Of a stretch of 64,000 nt of DNA, positions 34,201 through 47,080 are shown piece by piece. The notes below the pieces were generated by a model, which saw only the letters and a list, made by a program, of their open reading frames with translations, made no database searches and had not been told where the DNA came from. The stretch is from Annona cherimola (Eukaryota; Streptophyta; Magnoliopsida; Magnoliales; Annonaceae), in the NCBI GenBank assembly GCA_030490835.1, contig CM059972.1, forward strand, positions 48,773,452 through 48,837,451, in the 5' to 3' direction. A program made the translations under genes and the position numbers. Numbering within the stretch: the stretch's first letter is position 1; each line of letters opens with the position of its first letter.

Positions 34201-37200
34201 AAAAATGACATTGCATTTATATTATATAATCTCATATGCTTGCACATAATTTAGTTTTCCAACCCATATATTTTCATTGACTATATGACCCACTTGTTTA
34301 CAAGTCGGAGGTTTATACATAACAACGCAACTTGTGCATCATATTATCTATTCTATTCATTCTTAGTATCCTTACTTAGGATAGTTTTCAAGCATATCAT
34401 GATCTTTCATTTATCTCAATGAAGTTTCATTATCCTTCATTTATCATTTACTTATCCATTTTTCATATTTCTTTCATTAGTGCTTACTTTAAGCACATGT
34501 TTAAGAGTTTAAGCTTCATATATCAATCCCAAATTTTGAGATTAACAAATATGATCAAAACAGCTCCTTGTTTACACGTTTCAACATATTTCCATCCATT
34601 TTGCATTTTAGCAAATCACATTAACTCATTACCCCTTTCCATCATTCATATCCTGCACTTAAACTCTCTTGAAGACACATATAATATGTGTTATGAAAAA
34701 TTTTCCTAAACAGAAATATATTCACAAAATATATCATATTTTCATGCATTTTTGCGCAAAACCAAATTTCACAAGTCATTCATCACCCTTGCATATCTAT
34801 TCCTTCTCATATGCCCATTTGGCAACATATACATAATGGATTTCATAAAATTTTCTAAGGCAGAGGTTTAATCCATATTTCAGCGGTTTAATTAGCCTTA
34901 ATTACCACTGAATTTAGGGTATTTTTATGGGTTTTAAATCCACTTGCCATAGGTTTCCAAAACAGCTAGTTTGGAACCCATTTTTTTCACCCGTTTAACG
35001 TGTCTTTTGACACATAACCATAGGCAGTTATATAAATCCGAAATTTCAGAATATAATCCCACTTTTCTTAATAAATATTTAATTATTTAACACATATATC
35101 AATTTGGATCATTTATACATAGGTTTCATATTTCTTTATGATTTTTTTCTCAAACTATCCACATATGCTGAAATCAGGCGTACTGAAATCTCAAAATCTT
35201 GAATTAATATCAAATCAAGTATTTTTGATCTGAAATTTCTACAATATATTAATAACTACATTAATGAACCAAAATAAATATTTTCAGAATAAAAAAGTAA
35301 GAATTTATATTTATTTTGGCATTTTTACCTTGCTGGACAGCAGCATCCATTTTCAGTCAGCCTTAATCACGTAAATTATTGGGCATATTTATACGCATAA
35401 AAACCTAATTTTTAATTTTTTCCTGTGATCCTCAATATGTTTTATATATCCTGTAAAATTTCAGCCCAAAATTTCTTATATAAAATGTATTAAAAATCAT
35501 TTTCTACAGCTGATCCTGTCACCCGTTTTACCCTGTTTGGGTTAATATTTTCGGATTTGTAATTTGCAAAGTGCTTATCCTTTTAAGATGAAAATTTGGT
35601 ATTTCTTTAATAACCCCATAATTATTCTTTCAAAAAATTTTCATGCTAAAATTCATCCATTTAATATTCCGTTCATATTTTAGTTTACAACATCATATAA
35701 TTTCCATATTTGAAGCATAAAATCAAAATAATCATATACTTACTTGATTAAATGGGTGATCTCTCCTTTTCCCCTTTCTTTTCCTTCTCTTTTCTTCCTC
35801 CTTGGTGGCCTAGGGCTGGGACATGAACACTGCCTTGGGGAGATGAGATTTCAGCACTTAGAATAATTTCCAAAAGCCAATCCATGTGAACGTGCATGCT
35901 CTTGTAGTGCTGGATTTTCCAGCTGTGGGCCCCACTTGTTGCTGCCAATTTTCCAAAACATTGAATGCATGCTTATCTCCCCTTATGTGCTGGTGAACTC
36001 ACAGCCAAGTAAAATGCATTTTATCATTTTTTAAAAATCCACAAATCTGCATTAATCCAGGCCCTACATCTGTCCACCAAATCACGTCCACCATTGCTGC
36101 CTGTTTTCGTATTTTTTTCCAATTTTTAAAAATCCAAAAATATGGGTAATTTATACACCTAATTATCCCTTAATTCATATATTAATTTGGTGTAAATAAT
36201 TTTAACAAAAACTGCAGCAACTTAGCATATCATTGCACGTCATTTGCATAAGACCAAGCTGTCCATTTTTGCACATTCAATGGCAGCTACTGTTCACGAA
36301 TTTTCTTGAATTTTTTCACATAATTAAATACTTATTTATGCATCCCAACATGGCAGCTATATATATATACATATTTTATAAAATAAAAAATTCAAAAAAT
36401 ATGTAGCAACCAGCCCATGAACGTGCTTGCCTTGGACACCTCACCTATGCTCACTTGAGCACTCATAGCTTCATCAATTATGGACATTCATTGCTGGGAT
36501 TTTATTTGGATATTTGCATTTTATATTAATGCATAAAATACCTTAGAAATGTGCTGCATTTTACACATCTTCTCCCATTAAAACCAAGCCATTATGCATT
36601 GTACTCTAGCATTAATGGAAAGGTACTTTTGAGGTGCATTAGTCAACCATGCTCACCTTTTCTAATACAGGAATTTTCTCCACATAATTTACTTAATCTA
36701 AACCTTCTAAAATGTGCATCTGATAATTTCATTCAACCATTTCAAATTTCATCTCAATCCGATTTTCCTAGCTCCCGTTATAGCCGTTTGAAGTTAACGG
36801 TTGAAATTGAAATATGATAAATAAATCATTATTCTCATTTCATCAATTTTCATAATCCAATAATCCCATAATACCAAGCCCAACATCATTAACTTCATTT
36901 CAAATTTCACTTGAATTCGCCTTACAGGCGTTGAGTTATGAATTTTCTAGTGTTTTTCCACTTAATTCCACAATTTCCATTTTAATCTCCATTAATTAAA
37001 TCATGAAAATTAGACTAAACATTCATGCCACATTAGCATGTTTTAATCCTCATTATGCTCCTTCAGTCACCTTGGCTCATAATGGGCTCCGGCGATTAAA
37101 TTTTTAATCACCATTCTTAGTGGAACCCTAATTGCAAAATATCATAAAATCCTAAAATTATCCAAAAATTCCATTTAATCATATATAAGTCACATGTACC

Positions 37201-37244
37201 TGTTCAATGCACACATTGCATCTTATTTAGGTTGGGGTTTCACA
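31236..37244 (-). mobile_element. T3: solo T-family LTR inside T2
   Basis: The termini are CGTGGCACCCCGAACC (expected TG, here CG) and GGGGTTTCACA at 37244. CATTC flanks both sides (31231-31235 and 37245-37249). At 6.0 kb it is the longest T LTR here. Landmarks are a stem-loop at 31299-31318, CTGTCTAAGGGTTGGGAAAAC near 31805, a GGTGCCGCTGGC block near 32790, and GCTTGCTTACCTG near 34138. A stretch at 32905-33075 repeats the words CACAG(A/T)CC/AGACCG..GTC several times. No coding region is recognised. Confidence 0.85.
32905..33080. repeat. Short dispersed repeats in T3
   Basis: The core GACCGCAGTCC/GACCACAGTCC and relatives recur about five times in 175 bp (for example TAGACCGCAGTCCGTG). T2 has a weaker version near 38055-38140. 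Meaning unknown. Confidence 0.5.
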
Positions 37245-39029
37245 CATTCCTTGTCTCTATCATATCATATCTATACAAGGATTTTAAATCTTTTACCTCG
37301 TCGATTATATAATACTTATGGTATCCTGAACATATGTACTAATAGTACCATATCCCTTAGGGCATTCGTTCATGCTTCCACATACAAAGGATTACAAACC
37401 TTTGGAAATTCCTTTTTCTTTTCTCAGCAAGAACATGTCATTCATCACTTGAATTTTCCCTGCACCTGTCTAAGGGAGGGAAAACAAAACATGAGTCGAA
37501 ACTCAATAAGCAAGCATTTTTCTTTCATTTAAATGCATTTCTCTCCATTTAATAGAAGACACTTACCAAGTGATCAACTACCAACGGAGTAGAAACCTTT
37601 TTATAAAACCTTTCATAAAACATATGCTTGCAAACTTAACATGTAAACCTCTTTTTCATGGACATAAAAATATTTTTTATAAAACTTTCTTTCTCCAAGG
37701 ACATTCTCATATCCTTAAAACATTTTTCATAAAACCTTTTCAAAACAAGCATATGCATCATGCATTACGTTTCTGTCCATTTGGTAGGTGACACTTACCA
37801 AGTAATCACCCTTTCCTCCTTAGGAGAGAAACTCTTTCATTAGATAGCCCGCTAGCTGGGTGGCTATCCATTCCTTCTCCCATTTCAGGGAAGGCGCCGC
37901 CGGCATTTCGCCTTTTGAAGCGATTTGGCCTATGTAGAGGGGACTCATCTTGCAACTGTGTCCGGTCTGCATATCCTCTACAGTAGACCTAGTACATAAC
38001 TCATGTGCACATTCCTTTCTTCACATTCTTATGCTAGCATGCTTTAATAAAACTTCACAGACCCTAGTCTGTGACTTTTCCTTTTCAAAACTTAATGCTA
38101 GCATGTCATTCCAAAATAGTATAGACCTTGGCCTGTATTCCCTTTTATAACTTGAAAACTTGGCACAGCCCAAGTTAACAAGTTAATAAAAATATTTTGA
38201 AAGGATGACCAACCTTAAATAATTTTATAAATATTTAAATAACACATTTCTAAATCATTTGAAATATTTGAAGGAAACTTTGGGAAATAGTAAATTCGAA
38301 ATATTGCTAAAATATTTATAATAATTTTTTATCGGTAGAACAATTTTGAAAAACATTTTAATATTTGAAAATAAAAGAGTTTGTAAACATTTTTCTTCCC
38401 ATTTCTGGGTTTTCCATGAACAAAGGATACACAAACACATAATTCATTTTTCATACGATATTATATTCTTTGTCCACATGCCACATGGGTTACTTCTATA
38501 TGAAGGTAAGCTTATATGATCCTTTGGTCATTACTGTTTAAAAAAAAGTCGTCATTCCAATCGATTATCAGTTGGCCTTCCTTAAATCCCTTTCAAAGCA
38601 TTTTAATAAATCATTTCAAATTCGTTCGATAAAACCAAATATTATTTTGAAAATCAAAATTTTCCTTTCTCCTTCATAATGCAACCATTTCTACATTTTT
38701 CCTCATTTTCATAAGGATTTGCTTATGATAAAGCAATTTCAACATTTTTCATGGTTGCAATATAAAAACATATAAAATCATTTTCAAAAAGTTTGCTTGC
38801 TTACCTGTGGCGATCCTTTTGCCCTTCCATTCTTTCCTTGCCTTTTCCTAGATAGTAAACATGACTACCTTATATATTTTCGTCTTGTGTTGTGCTTGTA
38901 TGCCTTGTTTTTTTTCAATTCACATATACGTGTCATATGGTTTTAGTCCCATATGGTCCATAACACATTAACTTGAAATCATTCTTTCTTTGGAATGCAA
39001 ATCCATCTTCACCCTTGTCATTGGTCACA

Positions 39030-39052
39030 CACACACACACACATATATATTG
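39030..39052. repeat. CA/TA microsatellite
   Basis: About eight CA units followed by ATATATAT in T2. Confidence 0.8.
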
Positions 39053-39845
39053 ACTTACTCGTAAGTCTTTTGATAACCACATCACTATATAATCTTAGTT
39101 AGTGGTTCTTCATTCATCATTTCTTTCATTCCATCCTTATATTCATAATACAAATATTAATCTTAACTTTTCTTCAAAATCACGTTGTTCACTGTTCATT
39201 ATTACTGTAGCAGGTTACTGTTCACAATATTGAAAGTTACTGTTCATGGGTTCCAAAAATTGACATTTTCTTCAAAGATAAAAAATACCATGACATAGCT
39301 TATGTTTAGTATATCATGGAAAAATTCATAAATTTTGAATTTATCATCATTAACTTGGGCAATTAAATCATTTTCTCCATATACTAAAATTCATCATAAT
39401 TTCACTTAGGCATAATCCTTAAGTCCAAAAATATGAGATTAATATATCATCATTCCAACATCATAACTATCATAAACATTCATCTCAAATCATCATTTAG
39501 CAATATTGGAACATTATTTACTCATTTTATGCATGATTTTCCCGAGTGCTTTATCCTTGCTTCAAATTTTTGATGTTTTGGCATAATTCCGATTCAGCAG
39601 CATAACTAAACTTATTTTCTTATGCTTAGGCATTATCTAAGCATGGTTTTACCCCACTTAACATTCAAAATAAATTTGAGTAGAATCTCCTTACCTCAAG
39701 TGGAGAATTCTCTTCCTACTTGGCTCTTTCTCTCTCTTTCCTTCTCTCCTTCTCTCTCTAGGCTTGGAACGAATTTGGGGTGGAAAGGCTTGAATTTTTC
39801 AAGCTTGGAGCTGTTTTGGAGTGCCTTTAGTCGTTCATAGCACCC

Positions 39846-39855
39846 CCTATTTATA
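39846..39855 (-). promoter_or_regulatory. TATA box of T2 LTR
   Basis: Minus-strand TATAAATAGG, a consensus-like plant TATA box. On that strand it is followed by a GA-rich leader (complement of the CT-rich run near 39725-39765). Confidence 0.6.
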
Positions 39856-40687
39856 GTTTTTTATTTTTTTATTAAATTATAATTTACCCCCTTGCTCAAG
39901 GTATTTAATTCTAAATATTTTTTCCAATTTCCATGATTTGTCTTAAGCAATGTGCAGCCCCCCTAGATACTATTCACTCCACCCTAGCTAGCCTATTTAA
40001 TTAATAGTTTTTGATTTATTAAAATTAATTATTTTAAGCTAATTAAATCTCAACCGTTGATTCTTGATGAGGATGATTTTAGGCCATTGGATTTTGGCCC
40101 CAGAAGTCCTCCCCCTTGGAGTTTGTGCATTTATTTTTTTATTATTTGAGTAATTAAGATTAACTAAAAGTCAAACCTAATTTAATGAAAAAGTAAATTT
40201 GCTTTTTGATCCTCAAATGATGTTAAATCTTGACCCTTAATCCATGATTTTTGATAGATCTTGGATCACTCATCTTGTTCATCATAAGATTTTGGCCATC
40301 CGTAAAAAATTTCACCTCAATCCGACGTCCGGATTGCAAATTATGAATTTTTCTTCATTTTTCTTCAAAGCCACCCTTAAATCCGAAAATTATTAAAAAA
40401 TTCAAAAAGCATCACTATCATCTTTTGTCTTTTAGTGGGAAGCTTTCTTTTTCGTCTTTTATGATTAAGTTAATCCAAAGTGATTAACTTAATATATTCC
40501 TTAATCCCACGTTTACTATTCAGGTTTCACTATTCATCTGAATTAACATTCCATAATTAGGTATTTAATCCTCCAATGTCATATATTGCAAAATATCATT
40601 AATATATATTTCATATAAAGATTAATACATTACCAAAGGTTTATAACCCTAGGGTTTCATACATGGTCCTAAAATTGGAGTTTCACA

Positions 40688-41449
40688 CATCCCAACGACC
40701 ATGGGAGTCACCATTTCTTTTTCTTTCCTTTTCTTTTCCTCAGTTTTTCATTTTGATTTGCATATCATCTGCATGTAGATCTCCATATCATTGTCGTTTG
40801 CATTTTTTTAGTTTATATGCATTGAGGACAATGCATTCCTCAAGTTTGGGGGTGGGTGCTTTGTTCTATTGTATTTCTAGTCATGCATTGCATTTAGATG
40901 GCTATATTATATATGTGTGTTAGGTTGCATTGCATTTAAAATCTTATTTGAGATAATCAGTTAGTTGCAATCTGTCTTAAGGAATACTTGCAATATTCAA
41001 GAAAACTCTAAATTGAAATCAAAATTCATGAAAAATTTAAAAATTTTTGAGCCATGATTTATGCATTAATTGAGAGTGTTAATTTTCTAAAAAATTTCAA
41101 ATAACATGTGAATGATATGATAAGTTACACAATTGAATTTTATAGTTCACGTACTTGCTAATATGTTCTATTGAAATGATTAAGGTAAATTTTTTGTGTA
41201 ATATAAATGCTTGTGCCTAATTATGCTTTAATGATATATCTTTTGCAATCTTTTTTTCCCATTTTTGAGCTTATATATATGTTCTTTTCAACCTTATGCT
41301 TTAAAGTAAATATATTGTCTCCTTGATTCATAGTGTAATTCATCTTTTTACTTTTTTTTTTTGATCAAAATTCATCTTTTTACTTTTTTTTTTTTGATCA
41401 AAATTCATCTTTTTACTTAAGACTAGAGGTTGAAAAATGCAAGTACATA
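40688..41449 (+). other. A1 non-coding interior, part 3
   Basis: A1 sequence between T2 and T4. It contains ATTGAGGACAATGCATTCCT and then CAAGTTTGGGGGTGGG (40821-40856), a module I associate with the 3' interiors of plant gypsy elements of this kind. The rest is AT-rich. It ends ACATA, the T4 target site. No gene seen. Confidence 0.5.
41342..41420. repeat. 32-33 bp tandem repeat
   Basis: Two full units and a partial third of TTCATCTTTTTACTT, a poly-T run and GATCAAAA. Confidence 0.85.
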
Positions 41450-43914
41450 TGTGAAACCCAGACCATATACGCGTCATTTCTGGTTGTTAACCCTAGATTC
41501 TTTGTAATTATTTTTATGATAAATGAAAATTCATGAATTATATTTGAGAATATGTGTATTGGAGGTTAAAATAGTGCAATTAAGAATTTAACCCACGTGA
41601 ATAGTAACCAAGGATTAAGACACATGATTAAGAGTTAATCACTTAGATTAAGCTAATCACAAAAAGACAAAAAGGACATTTAATCACTACAGGACGAAAT
41701 AGCAATTCTTTTTGTTATTTTAATCCAATTTTCGATTTTAGTATAAAATTAAAGAAAAATTCATAATTTGCAATCCGAGCATCGGATTTCGATGAAATTT
41801 TTTATGGATGGTTAAAAATTCATGATGAACATGATGAATAGGTTAAGAAGTGATGAAAATCACAAATCAAGGGTCAAGATGAAACGTCAAATAAAGATAA
41901 AAAAAGTAAATTAACTTTTCATTAATGATACATTTGACTTATTATTAAAATAAATAATTAAAAAATTAAAAATTAAATGAAAAAGCAGGGGGTAGTTCGA
42001 CATTTGATCAAAAATCAATGGTCCATGATGATCATCATCATAAACCAATGGCTAGGATTTATTTAACTTAAATTAATTAATTTTAAAAATCAAAAAAATC
42101 AAGGAAAATAGGGCTGCATAGGGTGGGCGTGAGCAGGCATAGGGTGGCTGCTCTTGGCTCAATGCATTTTTTAAAATTAGAAAAAAATACAATTTATAAT
42201 TTAATACCTCAAGCAAGGGGGGTAAAATCAATTTTTTTGGAAAATCCAACCCTATAAATAAGGCCAAGGGGTGGATGTCCAAGGCATCACTTCTCCCAGC
42301 TCCAACTTGAGCAATTCCAAGTTCCCAAACCCCCCACATGTCCAAGGAAAGAAAGGAGAAAATTAGAGAGAGAAAGTGTGAGAAAAAGAGGGATATCTCC
42401 ACTTCGGGTAAGTGATTTCTATCCAAATTTATTTTGGAAGTTAAGTAGGGTAAAACCATACTAAGATAATTCCTAAGCATGAGAAAATAAGTATAGCTTA
42501 ATACTTAATAGGAATTATGCCAAAATATCAAAAATTTGGAGCAAAGATAGAGCATTCGGGAAAATAGCATATGATATGTATAAATAATGCTCCAAAATTG
42601 ATAAATGATGATTTGTGATGTATGAATATGATAAATATTATGTTGGAATGATGATATATTAATTTCATGATTTTTGGAATTAAGGATTATGCTTAAGTGA
42701 ATTTATGTTGATTTTTAGTATATGGAGAAAGTGATTTATTTAGCCAAGTAAATGATGATAAATTCAAAATTTATGAATTTTCTCATGATATACTAAGCAT
42801 AAGCTATGTCATGGTATTTTTTATTTTTGGAACCCATGAACGATAACCCACGTTGTTGTGAACAGTAACCTCGGATGAACAGTAATTTGCTACAGTAACA
42901 GCGTACTTTTGGAGAAAATTTGAAATTAATATTTAAATATAAGGATGGAATTTTTGAAGAATTTATGAATAAAAATATCCGTATAAAGAAATAATGCCCA
43001 AATATTATAAAACATGCATGGGAAACAGCTTGAATAGAAGAAATGAAATATCCTTTTTCCTTGAATAGAAAAAGGAAAAGAAAAGGTCGATGACACCCAC
43101 TGAGAAGGTAAGCAAGTTATATGTTTTGCAAATTATTTCTAAAATACTTGAAATTGTTTGTGAATTGCTTTATGAAATTTATTAAGATTGGCCATACCTA
43201 TAACTACTTTACATGAACTGAAGTTCATTTGTTAAATTATTTATTAAATGCTTTTTATAAAATTATTTATAATTTACAAATATCATGCCGACATGTGTAT
43301 GTAAATGAGCATGTGCACGAGGAATAAGCTATAGTCGAGGTAGTAAGCGGACCGGATGTCCCCTTCGCCATTGCCAAGTCGGTTAAATAGGCCTAGGCCA
43401 GCGGCGACCTCCCTGAGATGGGAGCATGTATGGGATGGGTGCCTAGTTAGCGTCGCATATAAAGGAATGTCATGAATGCTATGAATGCATTGCATTTGCA
43501 TTTTATGAAATGCATGAAAATGATTGAAAAATTATGTATGACTTGCTTACTGAGTATTATTACTCATCCATGCTTTTTCAATAGACAGGAAATGATAACG
43601 AAGGCAACATGCAAAATATACGTAGATTTTGATATAAATGTTGTATATGTAAATTTTATGTAAAGACAATGATGATAATTTTGAAATAGAAATGAATATT
43701 TTTATTCCAATGAAAATGTTTATGGAACAGTTTTTTATTATATCCATGATATGTGAAATATATTTCATGTTGGATGAAAGAGGGAAATTTTCCATGTACT
43801 GATGATATATATATAATCCTGCCGTGTGATCAGGGCAACAATCCTGAGTCATGTTTACCAATCAAAAATAGTCTCGGAGTAAGGCTTCTAGGCACCCTGG
43901 TTCGGGGCACCATA
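41450..43914 (+). mobile_element. T4: solo T-family LTR, plus orientation
   Basis: Starts TGTGAAACCC at 41450 and ends GGTTCGGGGCACCATA at 43914 (expected CACA). ACATA flanks both sides (41445-41449, 43915-43919). At 2465 bp it is the shortest intact T LTR. All T landmarks appear as reverse complements: ATAACCCACGTT...GAACAGTAAC, the GGCCATAC block, CGGATGTCCCC...GGCGACCTCC and the stem-loop (43829-43848). It is very similar to the reverse complement of T2's right half. ORFs inside are not coding. Confidence 0.88.
42253..42260 (+). promoter_or_regulatory. TATA box of T4 LTR
   Basis: TATAAATA in CCCTATAAATAAGG, followed by a purine-rich leader (GAAAGAAAGGAG, then AGAGAGAGAAAG). It supports plus-strand transcription. 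Confidence 0.6.
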
Positions 43915-44604
43915 ACATAGTAAATCGGCTTAATATATTCCTATTAATAAGATTTTGCAATAAATAAAGAAGGGGGTGACTAACCCAAGTTAAGTAACCA
44001 GGATTTGGCATCTACAAATGTCAAGGTTCGCGTAAGAAGACAAGGAAAAGCCATAGTAATACCGCTTCATAGAAAATTCTCCCCAGATACCCAAAAATAT
44101 GGTGATGGGAGTTTAAAAAAATAATAAATGAAAAGAAAAAAATCTCCAGATACCTTGAAATATGATAAGGAGAGTCAAAGCAATAAGTTTGGGGGAACTA
44201 ACTATACAATTTTGTAAGTCTAAGACAAGTAAAATAGATGGATGAATGTTATGTCCTTTTGAGATGATAGATTTACTTTGAGCATATTCTTTTGTATTAC
44301 ATCTGTCCTGAGAAGTCCTTTTGATCAAGAGAACGGTTAGTAACGTCGAACTATAACTTTTAACTACTTATGGATATCATTTGCATGTAGTTTTATTTTT
44401 ATATTGAGAAATGATATCTTGGCTTGATCTTAATAAGGGTTCATGAGTTATTTTAATTTATTGTTGTGTTGTGCATTGTCAAGATGAGAGATATCATTGC
44501 ATTGCTAAGCATTAAATGCAGGCTTGATTTTAACATGTAATAGTTGCATACATTTGTATTTTTATGTGTTGCTAGAGGACTAGCAATATTTAAGTTTAGG
44601 GGTG
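43915..44604 (+). other. A1 non-coding interior, part 4, with hairpin modules and purine tract
   Basis: Two copies of a module are visible: CTCCCCAGATACCC...ATATGGTGATGGGAG (about 44079-44110) and CTCCAGATACC...ATATGATAAGGAGAG (about 44143-44175). They match three copies in A2. CTAGAGGACTAGCAATATTTAAG and the purine-rich AAGTTTAGGGGTG abut the 3' LTR, and A2 has the same order. No ORF is credible. Confidence 0.6.
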
Positions 44605-46100
44605 TGATAACTCTATAAAATTAGAGTTATAATGCTCATTTTGCACTCATTTGGAATGCTAGTTTAAGAGAAACATATAAATTTACTTAAGTTTTCCATT
44701 AGTTTTCTCCATTTCTGCATTCAGGCCTTATGTGTAGAATTCATGCATTTTTAGTTAATTCAATGCAAATCATGTCATTTTAACTTGGTAGTAATTTTAT
44801 TACATCAATTAGGATAACATTTACTTGTTTTGTGTCTTTTGTTATAAGGAAAGATGGTGGCTAACTCATGGACTTTATGCTAAAGTGATGGGAAAAGAGT
44901 GCATTAGAAGCACACACTAAATATGCAAGGCAGAAAGTTGGCACCCTGGCGCCAAAATCTGGCACCTCAGCCTCAAGCATTGCTACAGTAGAAAATTCCA
45001 GAAACATGCAGCTTCAGGCAACTTCTAGAGAAGTTGCACCTAGGTGCCGGCCAAGCGGTGCCCCGACACCGACCCCAGCACGAGTGAATTTTAGCACGTG
45101 TATTGTGCTATGTTTGGGGGCATGTAAATATATCTCTTAGGATTCTAAAAAAGGAGAGAGGTGTCGTGGCTACTGTGGAGAAAGGGAGAAAAACCAAGGC
45201 TTCAAGGAAGGAGAGCAATTGGAGATACAAGCTATCACTGTAAATCTTTTGAGTTTCCTCTCCTCTTCTCATCTATCTCTTCATTTTTGTTATTCTCCTT
45301 GGTTGAGATGGTTGTAACTTGATTTTAATGGGAATAGAAGTCATATTTATGGGCTGAATCTTCCTATGGTGGGAGATATGTAGGATTTGAACTTATAATC
45401 TATGTTATTTAATTTTCTTATGCTTGAAATGATAATAGAATTGTGTTATGACTTGAGTTGCTTGAGATTACCCTTATATATCATGTTTAATGCATTTACA
45501 ACCTTTGCAACCTTGTGGATTGATTGTATATTCAGATTCATGCTTGAAGAAGTGGAATTTGAATAAGATCCATATATAAGGCACAAGTATTCTAGCTCTT
45601 GTTTGTGTTGGATGTTAATATGGACAAGAATATATTAATCCTGTGTAATCTTGATTAGGTTATGTGGTTATCAACCTTGTAATCTTGATTAGGTTACGTG
45701 CATGGGAACATAGCACGTAACTAAAACTTGGTTAGGTTTGTATGTGTTGGGAGACATATATGAATATGAATGAACCTAGATTAGTAGTCTCTGCACAACT
45801 AACTTAAATGAGACCAAATAACATAGCTATGATTCAATGAATTCATATTCTCACTTTTCTTAATCATCTCAAAGCAATCTCAGCAATATCCACTCCACTT
45901 TGGTCATTTACTACTTTACTTAGTTTTGTTTAATTCAATTCTTTGAAAATAAATTATCATTCACTTAGACAACTGAGATTTGCTGATTTGTTTAACATAA
46001 TCCTCATGGGAACGATATTCTACTCACTCTTTATTACTTGATCGGCACGTATACTAGTGTTAAAATGAACATTTTATTTAGACTTATGCGCAGCTCGTCA
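44605..46100 (+). repeat. A1 3' LTR
   Basis: 1496 bp, TGATAACTCTATAAAATTAG to CAGCTCGTCA. It corresponds along its length to 11059-12559, with frequent substitutions and a few small indels. TACAG follows, then T5 resumes. Confidence 0.85.
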
Positions 46101-46736
46101 TACAGTAACTTGCCTCCTAATTTGGAATGATTAAACCCCTTAATTATCACATCATTTAGGGTATATTTATGAAATTTTAATCCATTAATCATAGGGCTCC
46201 AAAACAACAACTTTGAAACCCTTTTTCACACTTTCAACGTCTCTTTCAACACTTAAATCTTAACAGATTTTTAATCCATAAAATCTAGCAATTAATCATT
46301 CTTTTCTTAACCCAAATTTAGAGTAATATCACATATTTAAAGTCCATAAATTGGCTGCTTCCAAAACAGCAACTTTCATAAACGTTTTGGGTACCTTTTG
46401 CACCCCTCTTTGGACGTTCCTATGCATACCCTTAAAAATCAGATTTAGGGCAAATCTTCAAAACCCATTTTGAACGTCCAAAGTACCCTAAATATAGGAT
46501 ATTTTACCCTCTAAATCATCCATAAACTCATTAGAATAATTCATGCTTCATACATATCATAAAAAAATGAAAAACGGGTCATATACGTAACCCTAAGTTC
46601 CATCCTTTCTAAAATCCATAAATTATGCTCAAATCAACATATATAATTCATAAAAGCATGAATCATAATCTAATCATGGTAATTAATCAAAATAGAAACT
46701 TATCATGTGGATTTAAGAAAATTCAAGTTAGGTTAT
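46101..46736 (-). mobile_element. T5, continuation after A1
   Basis: T-LTR sequence resumes, with CCAAAACAACAACTTTGAAACCC and a block matching 3340-3620 (GGCTGCTTCCAAAACAGCAAC, GGACGTTCC, GGGTCATATACGTAACCC). The LTR end is not reached before the palindrome at 46737. No gene seen. Confidence 0.6.
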
Positions 46737-47080
46737 TTTGGCGCCCCAGACCGAGCGTCACATCCTTACCTCAGGAATCTATGAATCAGGATTGTTGCCC
46801 TGATCACGTGGCGGGATTTTAATTGGAATTCGTCCAAATTTTTTTTCGTTTCTTCATTCATCATCATTTTATTTATAACATAAGCAATGGTACACCTGTG
46901 CATATCCTTTAAACCATTTCAACCTGTTGTTATAAATAAAATGATGATGAATGAAGAAACGATAAAAAAATTTGGACGAGTTCCAATTAAAATCCCGCCG
47001 CGTGATCAGGGAAACAATCCTGATTCACATTTACCAATCGATAGATTCCTGAGGTAAGGATGTGACGCTCGAAATGGCAG
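46737..47080. repeat. Large palindrome made of T-LTR termini
   Basis: The T-LTR terminal block (GCGCCCCAGACCGAGCGTCAC, stem-loop 46785-46804, then GTCCAAATTTTTTTTCG) runs to about 46882. It is followed, after a loop of about 50 bp, by its reverse complement from about 46930 (GATGATGAATGAAG) to about 47072 (GGATGTGACGCTCG). Arms are about 140 bp with few mismatches and would form a strong hairpin. Confidence 0.85.

Larger units (their letters stand above)
30885..40687 (-). mobile_element. T2: solo T-family LTR, interrupted by T3
   Basis: The termini are TGTGGCGCCCCGAACC at 30885 and GGAGTTTCACA at 40687. Flanks CATCT (30880-30884) and CATCC (40688-40692) differ by one base. T3 splits it at 31236; the parts rejoin naturally at GCATTCCTTGTC. 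Own length is about 3.8 kb. It holds a stem-loop at 30951-30970, GAAGGCGCCGCCGGC near 37890, a GCGATCCTTTTGCCC block near 38810, ACTGTTCA repeats near 39190-39250, and a minus-strand TATA box. It is closely related to T4 in opposite orientation. No internal region, so a solo LTR. Confidence 0.8.
11059..46100 (+). mobile_element. A1: pol-less Athila-like LTR retrotransposon, split by T1, T2 and T4
   Basis: The element is bounded by LTRs at 11059-12559 and 44605-46100 and flanked by GACAG (11054-11058) and TACAG (46101-46105), a 5 bp target duplication with one mismatch. The left LTR is followed by a decayed Asp-tRNA-type primer site, and the right LTR is preceded by a purine-rich AAGTTTAGGGGTG. 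Removing the nested T1, T2 (with T3) and T4 leaves about 7.0 kb: two 1.5 kb LTRs and about 4 kb of interior. The only coding trace is a gag-like ORF with a zinc knuckle and two stops (12695-13624). No protease, RT, RNase H or integrase is visible, so this is a non-autonomous LARD/TR-GAG-like element. Confidence 0.75.
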
